Program-made: the position numbers and the translations under genes
Notes under the pieces: model-generated
The model's database searches: none
Seen by the model: the letters and a program-made list of their open reading frames with translations, nothing else
What the model was told of the DNA's origin: nothing
In this document: positions 16,450 through 25,089 of the stretch, piece after piece
How the letters are laid out: each line of letters begins with the position of its first letter
Numbering within the stretch: the stretch's first letter is position 1
NCBI RefSeq assembly: GCF_001806325.1
Contig: NZ_CP017580.1
Location: 3,534,001-3,598,000, forward strand
Length of the DNA stretch: 64,000 bases
Direction of reading: 5' to 3'
Source of the DNA: Curtobacterium sp. BH-2-1-1
GTDB taxonomy: Bacteria; Actinomycetota; Actinomycetes; Actinomycetales; Microbacteriaceae

Positions 16450-16812
16450 TCACCGGCGGGGCATTGCTGTCCGGGGCCAGCGAGAGGCGCCGGTCCGGGC
16501 CGTCTGCGGGGCAGTCACGATGCGCCACGCCTCGGCGGTGACCGGTTGTCGGTCGAGGTACCCGACGGCGTCGTGCGTGCTCAGGATGCCGGGGACGGTC
16601 ACTGCGAGGGTCCGCGCGGCTGCGTCGGTCACGACCACGCGCAGCCGTCGAACGGCCTCGCGTTCCCGCGCTTCGTCGGTCGGGTGGTGCCCCGGCAGGA
16701 ACCGCAGCCACCGATCGTGTGTGCGCTGCTGGTACTCGAGCACCGTCGCCATCCGCCTCGCGGTCTCGGTCAGGGGACACCATCCGTAGGGTTCGCGTCG
16801 CCGTTCAGACAT
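16450..16812 (-). CDS. Hypothetical protein, 120 aa
   Basis: A 120-residue protein, not recognised. It begins MSERRREPYGWCPLTETARR, has a helical Arg/Glu-rich middle (TDEAREREAVRRLRVVV) and a Thr/Arg-rich tail. No membrane segment. Its start overlaps the end of the BON gene at 16805 by 8 nt, and it belongs to the operon of small stress-type proteins starting at 17610. Confidence 0.6.
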   Translation of the reverse strand: MSERRREPYGWCPLTETARRMATVLEYQQRTHDRWLRFLPGHHPTDEAREREAVRRLRVVVTDAAARTLAVTVPGILSTHDAVGYLDRQPVTAEAWRIVTAPQTARTGASRWPRTAMPRR

Positions 16813-17137
16813 CGCAGCCACCCGCACCGAGGTCCATCGGGTCTGTCCCGTGCAGGCGGCGTCCGTGCACAGCGGCGTCGTCGAAGAGGACGAGGTCGTT
16901 CACGACCGCGCAGACTCCCGGCGTGTTCCATGCGATCTCGCCGATGTGGCTGCGTTCGGACCAGGACCGGACGTGACCCCGCAGGGCGAGTTCGTCACCA
17001 CTCACGATCACGAGCACGTTGTGGGCGTCCAACGAGGCGTCCTCGAACAGTGCCTGCTCGATGCGCTGGGCGACCTCGGCAGACCTCGCTGCATCCGCTG
17101 GGATCGCCGACGCCTCCACGTGACGGCGCGCGCTCAT
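16805..17137 (-). CDS. Single BON-domain protein
   Basis: A 110-residue protein with one BON domain (about 20-85; VLVIVSGDELALRGHVRSW). The family binds lipid or membrane surfaces and often accompanies osmotic-stress genes. Its ATG overlaps the stop of the preceding membrane protein gene. Confidence 0.75.
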   Translation of the reverse strand: MSARRHVEASAIPADAARSAEVAQRIEQALFEDASLDAHNVLVIVSGDELALRGHVRSWSERSHIGEIAWNTPGVCAVVNDLVLFDDAAVHGRRLHGTDPMDLGAGGCDV

Positions 17138-17610
17138 CGTCGCCGTCCGTCCGACAGGAGGCCGAGATCGACCAGGACGAGTCCGATCTCACCGAGCCCG
17201 ACGGCGAAGTACACCGCCTGCAGCACGCTCCACGGGATCATCGCCGTCTCGACGAAGATCCAGACCAGCAGCACGACCGCAGCGACCGTCACGGCGAGCA
17301 CGGTCCAGCGGGACCGCACGACCGCCAGGACAGCGGCGGCCAGCTGTGTGCCGCCCACGACGACGCCGAGGAGCAGACCGGGCACGAGGAACGAGCTGAA
17401 TCCGCTGCCGGCCAGGACGCTCGACGCGGGCGCGAGGAAGTCGGCGTCGAACCCGACCACGAGCGCGAGGCCGCCGGCGACCGCGGTCAGGCCGACCAGC
17501 GCTGTGACGGCGATCGCGGACCATCGGAAGGCTGCTGGCCGTGGCGCGACCAGTGCTCGTCGTGCTTCCTCTGCTCCGGCGTTCGGCGTGTGGGTGGCGT
17601 GCGTGGTCAT
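17134..17610 (-). CDS. Four-helix small membrane protein
   Basis: A 158-residue membrane protein with four hydrophobic segments (about 32-55, 75-95, 103-122 and 128-148), the second carrying FSSFLVPGLLLGVVVGGTQL. It is the intact paralogue of the frameshifted gene at 15862. Function unknown. It is the first gene of a five-gene operon, with two DevR-type boxes in the divergent promoter region upstream. Confidence 0.75.
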   Translation of the reverse strand: MTTHATHTPNAGAEEARRALVAPRPAAFRWSAIAVTALVGLTAVAGGLALVVGFDADFLAPASSVLAGSGFSSFLVPGLLLGVVVGGTQLAAAVLAVVRSRWTVLAVTVAAVVLLVWIFVETAMIPWSVLQAVYFAVGLGEIGLVLVDLGLLSDGRRR

Positions 17611-17666
17611 CACGAATCCTTCCGTCTCGTCCCCGCCGATGCTCCTCGGACGCCGCGTGTCCGACA

Positions 17667-17680
17667 GAGGCCAACGTCCC
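17667..17680. promoter_or_regulatory. DevR-type box, weaker copy, facing the operon at 17610
   Basis: GAGGCCAACGTCCC keeps the GTCCC half, 56 bp upstream of the minus-strand start. It has the same degenerate first half as the site at 13068. Confidence 0.4.
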
Positions 17681-17707
17681 TCGACCCGTTGCGCTCCACC
17701 GGGCCGT

Positions 17708-17721
17708 GGGTCGAAGGGCCC
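17708..17721. promoter_or_regulatory. DevR-type box in the DUF805/membrane-protein divergent promoter
   Basis: GGGTCGAAGGGCCC, a full GGGNC-N4-GNCCC match, 106 bp before the DUF805 start. Confidence 0.6.
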
Positions 17722-17827
17722 TGTGCACCGACGGGCCGGCCACGTACCGTCGCTGGTCAGCACCGAACCGTCCGGAACCGGTACCCGGTCCACAGCGGCG
17801 GCGCATCCCGACCCGAGGAGTGATCGC

Positions 17828-18262
17828 ATGTCCGAGCACAGTGAGCGCATCCCGCCGACCGGCATGGACCTCCCGGACGCGGTGCGGACGGTGGCCCGGA
17901 AGGCCGCCGACTTCCGCGGCCGAGCGGCACGGCCCGAGTTCTGGTGGTTCATCCTCTTCAGCGCCGTCGTCGGTACCGCACTCGGCGCCGCGAACGTCGT
18001 GACGCCCGCGGGGACCGTGATGGTCGGCTCGGCGCTGTCCGGGGTCTGGTCGGTCGTGGTGTTCGTGCCGACCCTCGCCGTCACGGTTCGGCGACTGCGC
18101 GATGCCGGACGTCGTTGGCAGAACGTGTTCTGGCTGCTCCTGCCCTTCGTCGGACTGATCCTGCTCATCGTCCGGCTCTGTGAACCCAGCGTGGGGGCGA
18201 CGACGAACGGCCTGACGGGACCTTCGACCCTGCCGCTGGACGGTCAGGCGGTCCGACACTGA
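17828..18262 (+). CDS. DUF805 membrane protein
   Basis: A 144-residue protein with the DUF805 hallmark: an N-terminal FRGRAARPEFWWFILFSAVV, two to three further membrane helices, and the RRLRDAGRRWQN turn. DUF805 proteins are inner-membrane proteins of unknown role. The start at 17828 is confirmed by GAGGAGTGATCGC upstream. A perfect hairpin follows 31 nt after the stop. Confidence 0.85.
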   Translation: MSEHSERIPPTGMDLPDAVRTVARKAADFRGRAARPEFWWFILFSAVVGTALGAANVVTPAGTVMVGSALSGVWSVVVFVPTLAVTVRRLRDAGRRWQNVFWLLLPFVGLILLIVRLCEPSVGATTNGLTGPSTLPLDGQAVRH

Positions 18263-18293
18263 GCTGGGCAGACGGACCCGAAGCGTCTGCACC

Positions 18294-18329
18294 GAGGAGG
18301 GTCCGCACGACGGCGTGCGGACCCTCCTC
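18294..18329 (+). terminator. Terminator hairpin after DUF805
   Basis: Perfect 15-bp stem (GAGGAGGGTCCGCAC paired with GTGCGGACCCTCCTC), 6-nt loop, then CTTGGTGT. It separates the DUF805 gene from the ArsR promoter. Confidence 0.75.
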
Positions 18330-18339
18330 CTTGGTGTAA

Positions 18340-18345
18340 TAGTAT
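18340..18345 (+). promoter_or_regulatory. Probable -10 element of the arsR-like gene
   Basis: TAGTAT inside an A/T-rich island (TGTAATAGTATC), unusual for this region. It ends 6 nt before the GTG start at 18352, so the transcript probably starts at or next to the GTG and is leaderless. Confidence 0.5.
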
Positions 18346-18351
18346 CTGCGT

Positions 18352-18714
18352 GTGCACGTAGACAAGCAACCATGCGGGCTCGATCCGGAGTCGGAGTACG
18401 TCGAGCTCGCGGTCGAGGTGTTCGCGATGCTCGCGGACGCGACCCGCGTGAAGATCATCCTCGCCCTGCGCCGCGCCGAGGAGATGTCCGTGAACCACCT
18501 GGCGGACGTCGTGGACAAGAGTCCAGCAGCGGTCTCGCAACACCTCGCGAAGCTGCGGCTCGCCCGGATGGTCTCGACGCGACGCGACGGCACGACGGTG
18601 TTCTACCGACTCACGGACGAGCACGCCTCCGAGCTCGTCGTCGACGCCGTCAAGCAGGCGGAGCACGTGGTCGGAGCGGCACCGCACCACCGTGGGGAAC
18701 AGGAACGGGCATGA
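18352..18714 (+). CDS. ArsR/SmtB-family metal-responsive repressor
   Basis: A 120-residue winged-helix repressor with the recognition helix in KSPAAVSQHLAKLRLARMVS. Metal-ligand candidates are Cys8 with His2 near the N-terminus (MHVDKQPCG) and a His-rich tail (EHVVGAAPHHRGE), an arrangement as in zinc, nickel or cobalt sensors. It starts with GTG, has no ribosome site, and its stop overlaps the start of the cation exporter, which it most likely controls. Confidence 0.88.
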   Translation: MHVDKQPCGLDPESEYVELAVEVFAMLADATRVKIILALRRAEEMSVNHLADVVDKSPAAVSQHLAKLRLARMVSTRRDGTTVFYRLTDEHASELVVDAVKQAEHVVGAAPHHRGEQERA

Positions 18715-19730
18715 GCCCGCACAGCCACGACCACCCGCATCCGCACAGCCACGACCACGACCACCCGCACCCGCACGGTGGGGTGTCGGGCTTCCTCCAC
18801 GACCTCTTCGTCCCGCACACGCACGACAGCGCGGACTCGATCGACGACGCGATGGAAGCCAGCTCCGCCGGCGTCCGCGCGCTGAAGATCAGCCTCTTCG
18901 TCCTCCTCGGCACCACCATCCTGCAAGCCGTGATCGTCGCGTTCACCGGATCGATCGCCCTGCTCGCGGACACCGTCCACAACTTCGCGGACGCACTGAC
19001 CGCCGTGCCGCTGTGGATCGCGTTCGTCCTCGGCCGCCGCCTCGCGACCCGCCGGATGACCTACGGGTACGGTCGCGCCGAGGACCTCGCCGGCATGTTC
19101 ATCGTCTTCGTCGTCGCGCTCTCCGCCGTCGTCGCCGGCTGGCAGGCGATCGATCGCTTCGTGCACCCACGCCCGGTCGAGGCGCCCTGGCTGCTCGTCG
19201 CCGCCGGGCTCATCGGGTTCGCCGGCAACGAGGTCGTCGCGATCTACCGTGTCCGCGTCGGTCAGCGCATCGGTTCGGCGGCGCTCGTGGCCGACGGAGT
19301 GCACGCCCGGCTCGACGGCTTCACGTCCCTGTCGGTGGTCCTCGGTGCGATCGGCGTCATGGTCGGCTTCCCGCTCGCCGATCCGATCATCGGTCTGCTC
19401 ATCTCGCTCTCGATCCTGCTGCTGCTCTGGGGAACGGTGCGGTCGATCGGGGCGCGTCTCATGGACGCGGTCGATCCCGCGCTGGTCGGCCGGGCGGAAC
19501 ACGCGCTCGAGCACGCCGACGGGGTGCTCGCCGTCCGTGACGTCCGACTCCGCTGGACCGGGCACCGGCTCACCGGGTCCGCGACGATCGAGGTCGCGAA
19601 CACCGATCTGCACGCGGCCACGCGCCTCGCGGCTCACGCCGAGGGGCACCTCCGCGACGCGGTTCGCAACATCGACGAGTTCACGGTCACACCAGCGGTG
19701 GCCACCCGCACCGGCGACCACCCGCACTGA
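18711..19730 (+). CDS. Cation diffusion facilitator (zinc-type efflux transporter)
   Basis: A 339-residue CDF transporter. The N-terminus is His-rich (HSHDHPHPHSHDHDHPHPHG), then six membrane helices with the HNFAD metal site (LLADTVHNFADAL) in helix 2 and the second half-site in VADGVHARLDGF. The C-terminal cytoplasmic domain is present. CDF proteins exchange Zn2+, Co2+ or similar ions for protons. With the ArsR gene it makes a self-contained metal-resistance unit. Confidence 0.9.
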   Translation: MSPHSHDHPHPHSHDHDHPHPHGGVSGFLHDLFVPHTHDSADSIDDAMEASSAGVRALKISLFVLLGTTILQAVIVAFTGSIALLADTVHNFADALTAVPLWIAFVLGRRLATRRMTYGYGRAEDLAGMFIVFVVALSAVVAGWQAIDRFVHPRPVEAPWLLVAAGLIGFAGNEVVAIYRVRVGQRIGSAALVADGVHARLDGFTSLSVVLGAIGVMVGFPLADPIIGLLISLSILLLLWGTVRSIGARLMDAVDPALVGRAEHALEHADGVLAVRDVRLRWTGHRLTGSATIEVANTDLHAATRLAAHAEGHLRDAVRNIDEFTVTPAVATRTGDHPH

Positions 19731-19743
19731 CCGGCACACGGTC

Positions 19744-19785
19744 GGACGGGAGGCGCGGTGCGGGCCCGCACCGCGCCTCCCGTCC
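19744..19785. repeat. Dispersed palindrome, copy 2
   Basis: Perfect 42-nt palindrome (two 21-nt arms, left arm starting GGACGGGAGGCGCGGTGC, centre GGGCCC), 13 nt after the CDF stop. Probable terminator. Confidence 0.85.
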
Positions 19786-19851
19786 ATCCCGGATCGAGCC
19801 CACCGCGCACCCGCGCGAACCGTCCGCGAGCGCACCGTCCGCGACGGACGG

Positions 19852-19865
19852 AGGACCTTCGGCAC
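19852..19865. promoter_or_regulatory. DevR-type box upstream of the heavy-metal ATPase
   Basis: AGGACCTTCGGCAC, two end mismatches from the consensus, 73 bp before the ATPase start. Confidence 0.5.
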
Positions 19866-19938
19866 TTGGCCCGTCGCCCGTGACCGCCGACGCTCGTGAC
19901 GGCGCCGACCGGCGTCGCTGCTCGTCGACGGAGGTTCC

Positions 19939-21816
19939 ATGGCACGGTCGTCGCAGGGAACGCTCGTCCGTACGCGGCTCGTCGTGGTGTCCGTGGCGGG
20001 GGTCGCTGCGCTCGTCCTGTCCTGGTCGGGCGCCGGTGAGGTCGTGCCGCTGCTGTTGACCGTGACGGCCCTCGCCGCTGCGCTCGTCGCTACCGTCTCG
20101 ATGGTCCGGGAGATCGCGCACGGACGATTCGGCGTCGACCTGCTGGCGGTGACGGCGATCGCCGCCACCGTCGCGGTCGGCGAGTGGTTGGCGGCGTTCG
20201 TCGTCGTCCTGATGCTCATCGGGGGAGAGGCGCTCGAGGCGCACGCCCAGCGGCGGGCCACGAGCCAGCTGTCGCGACTGCTCTCCGACGCCCCGAAGAC
20301 CGCGCACCGGACGGCGGGCGAGGCCGTCGTGGACGTCCCGGTCGCCGAGGTGGCGGTGGGGGACGTGCTCGTCGTCCGGCCGTACGAGGTGGTGCCCGTC
20401 GACGGCGTGCTGGTGTCGGGCACGGCGACGTTCGACGAATCGAGACTGACCGGGGAGAGCGTGCCGGTGGGCGTGTCCGCGGGAGCGACGGTCCCGAGCG
20501 GTGCGGTCAACGGTGCAGCAGCGGTACTGCTGCGGGCGAGCAGACCGGCAGCAGGGAGCGAGTACCAGCAGATCGTTGCGCTCGTCTCCGGGGCGATGTC
20601 CTCGCGGTCGCCGATGGTCCGGCTCGCCGACCGGTACGCGCCGTGGTTCACGGCCTTCGCCGTCGTGCTCGGCGGTGTGGCCTGGTGGTTCGCCGGGGAT
20701 CCGCGACGGTTCGCCGAGGTCCTGGTGCTCGCCACCCCGTGCCCGATGCTGATCGCTGCCCCGGTGGCGTTCCTCGGCGGGATCGGGCGCGCTGCACGGG
20801 CCGACGTCGTGGTCAAGGACGCGTCGGTGCTCGAACGGCTGGCGGCGGTGCGCACGGTCGTGTTCGACAAGACCGGCACCCTGACCCGCGGCCGTCCGGC
20901 GCTGGAACGCGTCGTGACCGTGTCCGACGGCCCGGACCGGCGCCGGGTCCTGCAGCTCGCGGCCAGCGCGGAGCAGTACTCGTCCCACACGCTCGCCGAC
21001 TCGATCGTGGCGGCGGCACGGGCCGAGGGCATCGTGCCCAGCGGTGCCAGGAACGCGGTCGAGTCCGAGTCGGACGGCGTCGCAGCCGAGGTCGGCGGAC
21101 ACGAGGTCGCCGTCGGGACGCTCGCATTCGCCCGGCGGCGTGCTCCGGACGCCGAGCCGCTCGACGTCCCCGGGGGCCGTGTCGTGTCCTACGTGCTCGT
21201 CGACGGACGGCCCGCCGGTGCGCTCGTGCTCCGTGACCCGATCCGGCCGGAAGCGAGGGCGACGGTCGCCGAGCTCCGGCAGCTGGGGGTCATCGACGTC
21301 GTGATGCTCACGGGCGATGCGCTCGCGACCGCGGACGCGGTGGCCGCGGACGTCGGTGTCGCCGTGCTCCGAGCCGAGTGCCGCCCGGGCGACAAGGTGT
21401 CCTCGGTGCGTTCACTCACGACGCGGCCCGTCCTGATGATCGGCGACGGGGTCAACGACGCGCCGGTCCTCGCCGTCGCCGACGTCGGGGTGGCGATGGG
21501 CGCCCGCGGTGCGTCCGCCGCGAGCGACACCGCCGATGCCGTGGTCCTCGTCGAGTCGGTCGAGCGCGTCGCGGTCGCGGTCCGCATCGGTCGCGAGACC
21601 GTCCGGATCGCGCGACAGAGCATCTGGATCGGCATGGGAGCATCGGTCGGGCTCATGCTCGTCGCCTCGACGGGCGTCGTTCCCGCCGTGGTCGGCGCCC
21701 TGCTGCAGGAGGTCGTCGACGTCGTCACGATCGTCGCGTCGCTCCGCGCCACCTCGGGCCGGTTCGGTGCCAGGGACCGAGGCGGTCCGGTCAGTCGGCC
21801 GGTACCGGCACGATGA
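19939..21816 (+). CDS. P1B-type metal-transporting ATPase without metal-binding domain
   Basis: A 625-residue P-type ATPase. Visible motifs: TGES (171-174), the membrane metal site TPCP (266-269), phosphorylation site DKTGT (310-314), and MIGDGVNDAPVL. The usual P1B HP dipeptide is HT (SSHTLADS). The N-terminus has no HMA or CxxC metal-binding domain. TPC-type ATPases are a rarer P1B group linked in the literature to nickel or iron; the ion here is inferred only from that motif. Its 3' end overlaps the convergent Usp gene. Confidence 0.85.
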   Translation: MARSSQGTLVRTRLVVVSVAGVAALVLSWSGAGEVVPLLLTVTALAAALVATVSMVREIAHGRFGVDLLAVTAIAATVAVGEWLAAFVVVLMLIGGEALEAHAQRRATSQLSRLLSDAPKTAHRTAGEAVVDVPVAEVAVGDVLVVRPYEVVPVDGVLVSGTATFDESRLTGESVPVGVSAGATVPSGAVNGAAAVLLRASRPAAGSEYQQIVALVSGAMSSRSPMVRLADRYAPWFTAFAVVLGGVAWWFAGDPRRFAEVLVLATPCPMLIAAPVAFLGGIGRAARADVVVKDASVLERLAAVRTVVFDKTGTLTRGRPALERVVTVSDGPDRRRVLQLAASAEQYSSHTLADSIVAAARAEGIVPSGARNAVESESDGVAAEVGGHEVAVGTLAFARRRAPDAEPLDVPGGRVVSYVLVDGRPAGALVLRDPIRPEARATVAELRQLGVIDVVMLTGDALATADAVAADVGVAVLRAECRPGDKVSSVRSLTTRPVLMIGDGVNDAPVLAVADVGVAMGARGASAASDTADAVVLVESVERVAVAVRIGRETVRIARQSIWIGMGASVGLMLVASTGVVPAVVGALLQEVVDVVTIVASLRATSGRFGARDRGGPVSRPVPAR

Positions 21817-22621
21817 CGACCGGCGTCTTCGACCGATGCATCGCCTCGCGTGCGACGGACCCGAAGAGTTCACCACCGATCGTGGTCCGGTGCCGTCGCC
21901 CGACGACGACCAGGGACGCCTCGACGCCGGCCTTCGCGAGTGCTGCACCGGCGTCGCCCTCCCAGAGGGTCGAGCGGACGGAGACGGTCGGTTCACGTCG
22001 CGCGGCTTCGCGTTCGGCGGCGCCGAGCACGAGGCGCGCGGATTGTTCGTCGGTGCTCGACGCGTCCTCGAGCAACGCGATCGGACGCGCCGCGACGGGT
22101 GCTGTCACACGCCACGCGTGCACGACCCGGAGCGAACGCCCGGTCCGTCGCGCTTCGTGCAGCGCGAACGAGAGCGCGGCCTCGGCGGTGTCGGCGTCGA
22201 TGCCGACGACGATCGGACCGCTGCCGAAGGTCCAGTCGTCCGGAACGACGACGGTGGGCACGGGTGCCCTGGTCGCGATGCGCTCCGGGAGCGACCCGGT
22301 CAGCGCGGAGCGGACCCGGCGTGCCCGGTGCGCTCCGATGACCAGGAGGTCGGCGTCAGCCGTGTCGTCCACGAGTGCGTCGGCCGCGAAGCCGCGTTCG
22401 ACGGAGGTCTCGACGACGGTCCCCGGGGCGGTCCCGCGGACGAACGCCGCGGCCTCGGCGAGGCGCTCGCGCACGACGAACACATCGGTGTCGCCCGTCT
22501 CGAGCGCGTGCACGATCCTCACCCGCGCCGGATGGTCGCCGGCGCGGTTCGCCGCCCACCGCAGTGCCGTCCAGCTGGCCTGGGACGCGTCGAGACCGAC
22601 GAGGATCCGTTCAACGGACAT
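21791..22621 (-). CDS. Universal stress protein, two UspA domains
   Basis: A 276-residue tandem UspA protein. First-domain loop IGAHRARRVRSALTGS, second-domain loop VVGRRHRTTIGGELFGSVA, again with His in place of the second Gly of the ATP pattern. It ends inside the 3' end of the convergent ATPase gene (26-nt overlap). A perfect DevR-type box lies 96 bp upstream. Confidence 0.88.
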   Translation of the reverse strand: MSVERILVGLDASQASWTALRWAANRAGDHPARVRIVHALETGDTDVFVVRERLAEAAAFVRGTAPGTVVETSVERGFAADALVDDTADADLLVIGAHRARRVRSALTGSLPERIATRAPVPTVVVPDDWTFGSGPIVVGIDADTAEAALSFALHEARRTGRSLRVVHAWRVTAPVAARPIALLEDASSTDEQSARLVLGAAEREAARREPTVSVRSTLWEGDAGAALAKAGVEASLVVVGRRHRTTIGGELFGSVAREAMHRSKTPVVIVPVPAD

Positions 22622-22716
22622 GGTGCTCTCCTGCTCCTCCGGGACCGCGCGCGGCGTGCGGTCGTCGCGCGATCAGCGCGCGAGGCGACGCTAACCGGCG
22701 GGCGTGCGGTCGAGGA

Positions 22717-22730
22717 GGGCCGAACGTCCC
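22717..22730. promoter_or_regulatory. DevR-type box facing the Usp gene at 21791
   Basis: GGGCCGAACGTCCC (reverse complement GGGACGTTCGGCCC), a full match, in the 269-bp divergent region. Confidence 0.6.
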
Positions 22731-22748
22731 GCGGAACGGTGACGTCCC

Positions 22749-22762
22749 GGGGCGAAGGACCC
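22749..22762. promoter_or_regulatory. DevR-type box facing the SDR gene
   Basis: GGGGCGAAGGACCC, GGGNC-N4-GNCCC, 128 bp before the SDR start; pairs with the site at 22717. Confidence 0.55.
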
Positions 22763-22890
22763 TGGCGCGGCCCCGGGTCCGGCGCTGAGGTGGAGAACGG
22801 CCGGACACCCCGGTCGAGCGGGCCGTCGTGCCTCGCCGGGCTCATCGCCCACGAGGACCGACCTGCCCCACACGAGCGACGGGAACCACC

Positions 22891-23673
22891 ATGGACGAGA
22901 CGACGAGCGGGACCCCGGCAACACCGACGACGGGACGCTTCGCCGGGCGGACCGTGATCGTCACGGGCGCCGGGGCCGGCATCGGCCGGGCCACGGCCGA
23001 ACGGTTGCTCGCGGAGGGCGCCCGGGTCGTCGGCGTCGACCTGCTGGCCGATCGGTTGGACGACCTGGTCGCCCGCGCCCGATCGGATCGGCTCGTCGCC
23101 GTCGCGGGGGACCTCGCCGACCGACCGGTGATCGACCGGATCGTGGAGGCGGCGGCCGGACGGATCGACGGGCTCGCCAACGTCGCCGGCATCATGGACG
23201 GGTTCGTCCCGACCGCCGAGCTCGACGACGACGTCTGGGACCGTGTCCTCGCCGTCAACCTGACGGCCGTCATGCGGCTCACCCGAGCGGTGCTGCCGAC
23301 GATGATCCGCGCCGGTTCGGGGAGCATCGTCTCGGTGTCGTCTGAGGCCGGACTGCGGGGCTCCGCGGCGGGGACCGCCTACACGACCTCGAAGCACGCG
23401 GTGAACGGCTTCACACTGAGCACGGCGTTCTTCTACGCTCCCGCCGGCGTCCGGTGCAACGCGGTCGCGCCGGGAGCGGTGTCGACGAGCATCGAGGCGC
23501 CGTTCCGGTCGCAGTACGCCGGCGAACGGCTCGGACCGTACCTGCAGACGAACGTGCCGCCGATCGCCACGGCGAACCAGCTCGCTGCGGCGATCACGTG
23601 GTTGCTGAGCGACGACTCGGCCAACGTGACCGGAACGGTGCTGCCGTCGGACGGCGGGTGGTCCGCGATCTGA
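22891..23673 (+). CDS. Short-chain dehydrogenase/reductase
   Basis: A 260-residue classical SDR: cofactor motif TGAGAGIG, NVAG structural motif (ANVAGIMDG), catalytic Ser in SVSSEAG, Tyr-x3-Lys in AYTTSKHAV, and GG near the C-terminus. Asp in GVDLLAD after the second strand suggests NAD rather than NADP. Substrate unknown. It begins at ATG 22891, after an ACGGGAACCACC leader. Confidence 0.85.
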   Translation: MDETTSGTPATPTTGRFAGRTVIVTGAGAGIGRATAERLLAEGARVVGVDLLADRLDDLVARARSDRLVAVAGDLADRPVIDRIVEAAAGRIDGLANVAGIMDGFVPTAELDDDVWDRVLAVNLTAVMRLTRAVLPTMIRAGSGSIVSVSSEAGLRGSAAGTAYTTSKHAVNGFTLSTAFFYAPAGVRCNAVAPGAVSTSIEAPFRSQYAGERLGPYLQTNVPPIATANQLAAAITWLLSDDSANVTGTVLPSDGGWSAI

Positions 23674-23686
23674 CGCACGGTGCGCA

Positions 23687-23700
23687 GGGACCTTCGGCTC
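23687..23700. promoter_or_regulatory. DevR-type box upstream of the Usp gene at 23773
   Basis: GGGACCTTCGGCTC, one end mismatch, 72 bp before the Usp start. Confidence 0.6.
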
Positions 23701-23772
23701 TCGGCGACGCGGCGCGGCGGACGTAGCGTCACGACGACGGGCGACCGCCCGTCGGACCGGACGGAGCGGAAC

Positions 23773-24615
23773 ATGCACGAGGACGTCGAACGGATCACGA
23801 TCGGCCTGGACGACACCGAGGCGAGCTGGACCGCGCTCCGGTGGGTCGCCGAGCGGGCTGCTCGGCACGCCTGTCGCGTCCGGATCGTGCGCGCGGTCGA
23901 CCCGCTCGAGCCCGAGGAGGGGTGGACCCACCACCGCCTCGTGGCGGGACGCTCGCTCGTGCTGCAGTCGGCGCCGGGGACCCAGGTCGAGCTCGATGCA
24001 CCGCCGGCCCCGATCGTCGACGCGCTCGTCGGTGCTGCGCAGCCGGACGACCTCCTCGTCGTCGGCAGCCACCGTCGTCGTCGCCTGCAGTCCGCGCTCA
24101 CCGGGCTCCTGCCCGACCGGATCGCCGGGGCGTCGCACGTCCCGACCGTCATCGTCCCGGACGACTGGCCGAGTGGCCAGCTCGACGCCGACGTCGTACT
24201 CGCCGTGGACGCGGACACCGCGCCCGAGGCCGTCGACTTCGCGATCGCCGAGGCCGGTCGGCACGGTGCGGTGCTCCGCGTGGTGCACACGTGGCAGGAG
24301 TCCGCGCCGGTCGGCCCGCCCGTGGTCGCCGCCGTGGTGGAGTCTCCGGTCGTCGAACGGGCGGCCGCACAGGCCGTGCTCGACGACGTCGTGACCCGGA
24401 TCGCTGCTGCCTCGCCGGCGCTGATCGTCCGCAACGAACTGCTCCGCGGCGCCCCCGGAGGGACGGTCGCGGTGGCGGCGGAGCACCACGGGCTGGTCGT
24501 GGTGGGGCGTCGGCACCGGTCCACCTTCGGCGGCGAGGTCCTGGGATCGGTCGCGCAGGACCTGATGGCGGAGTCGACGACGGCGCTGTGCGTCGTCCCG
24601 CTCGAGCAGGGCTGA
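23773..24615 (+). CDS. Universal stress protein, two UspA domains
   Basis: A 280-residue tandem UspA protein. Loops: VVGSHRRRRLQSALTGLL in the first domain, VVGRRHRSTFGGEVLGSVA in the second. The start at 23773 (MHEDVERITIGLDD) opens directly on the first beta strand. It converges with the BON gene, with only 6 nt between stops. Confidence 0.88.
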   Translation: MHEDVERITIGLDDTEASWTALRWVAERAARHACRVRIVRAVDPLEPEEGWTHHRLVAGRSLVLQSAPGTQVELDAPPAPIVDALVGAAQPDDLLVVGSHRRRRLQSALTGLLPDRIAGASHVPTVIVPDDWPSGQLDADVVLAVDADTAPEAVDFAIAEAGRHGAVLRVVHTWQESAPVGPPVVAAVVESPVVERAAAQAVLDDVVTRIAAASPALIVRNELLRGAPGGTVAVAAEHHGLVVVGRRHRSTFGGEVLGSVAQDLMAESTTALCVVPLEQG

Positions 24616-24621
24616 CGCCGA

Positions 24622-25089
24622 TCAGCCGACGACCGGGGCGACCGTCAGCTGGTCGGTGACGAAGTGCACACCGCCGCACCGGGCGGCGGCGGCGTGCACC
24701 GCGCGGCGTTCCGCCACGGAGCTGACGGACCCGGCGATGGTCACGACGTGGTCGTGGACGTGAACGGCGACCGCGGCCCGCGGTGCGACGAGCCCGATTA
24801 CGCGTTCGACCCGGCTCCGGACGTCAACGTCGGTCTCCTCGGGGTCGCACGCGTACGCACGAACGACGATCCGGTTCTCGATCGCGTGCATCGGCGCGCA
24901 CTGTTCCGCGAGTCCGACGGCGGTCACCCGGTCGCTGTGGCAGCCGACGTCGCCGGTGAGCACGACGCGGCCGTTCCGCAGCGCGACGTCGAGGGAGCTG
25001 GCATCGAGGGAGCCTTCGGATGCCCAGGCTCGAAGGATTCGGTCACGGGCGGTCAGCGGTGCGACGTGGCGGTGTGCGCGGGTGTCCAT
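24622..25089 (-). CDS. Two-BON-domain protein
   Basis: A 155-residue protein with two BON repeats (about 15-75, with GRVVLTGDVGCHSDRV, and 85-150, with HDHVVTIAGSVSSVAERR). The ATG at 25089 lies within the last 47 nt of the upstream membrane-protein gene. That overlap is long, but no later start leaves the first BON domain whole. A weak DevR-type box is 35 bp upstream. Confidence 0.7.
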   Translation of the reverse strand: MDTRAHRHVAPLTARDRILRAWASEGSLDASSLDVALRNGRVVLTGDVGCHSDRVTAVGLAEQCAPMHAIENRIVVRAYACDPEETDVDVRSRVERVIGLVAPRAAVAVHVHDHVVTIAGSVSSVAERRAVHAAAARCGGVHFVTDQLTVAPVVG

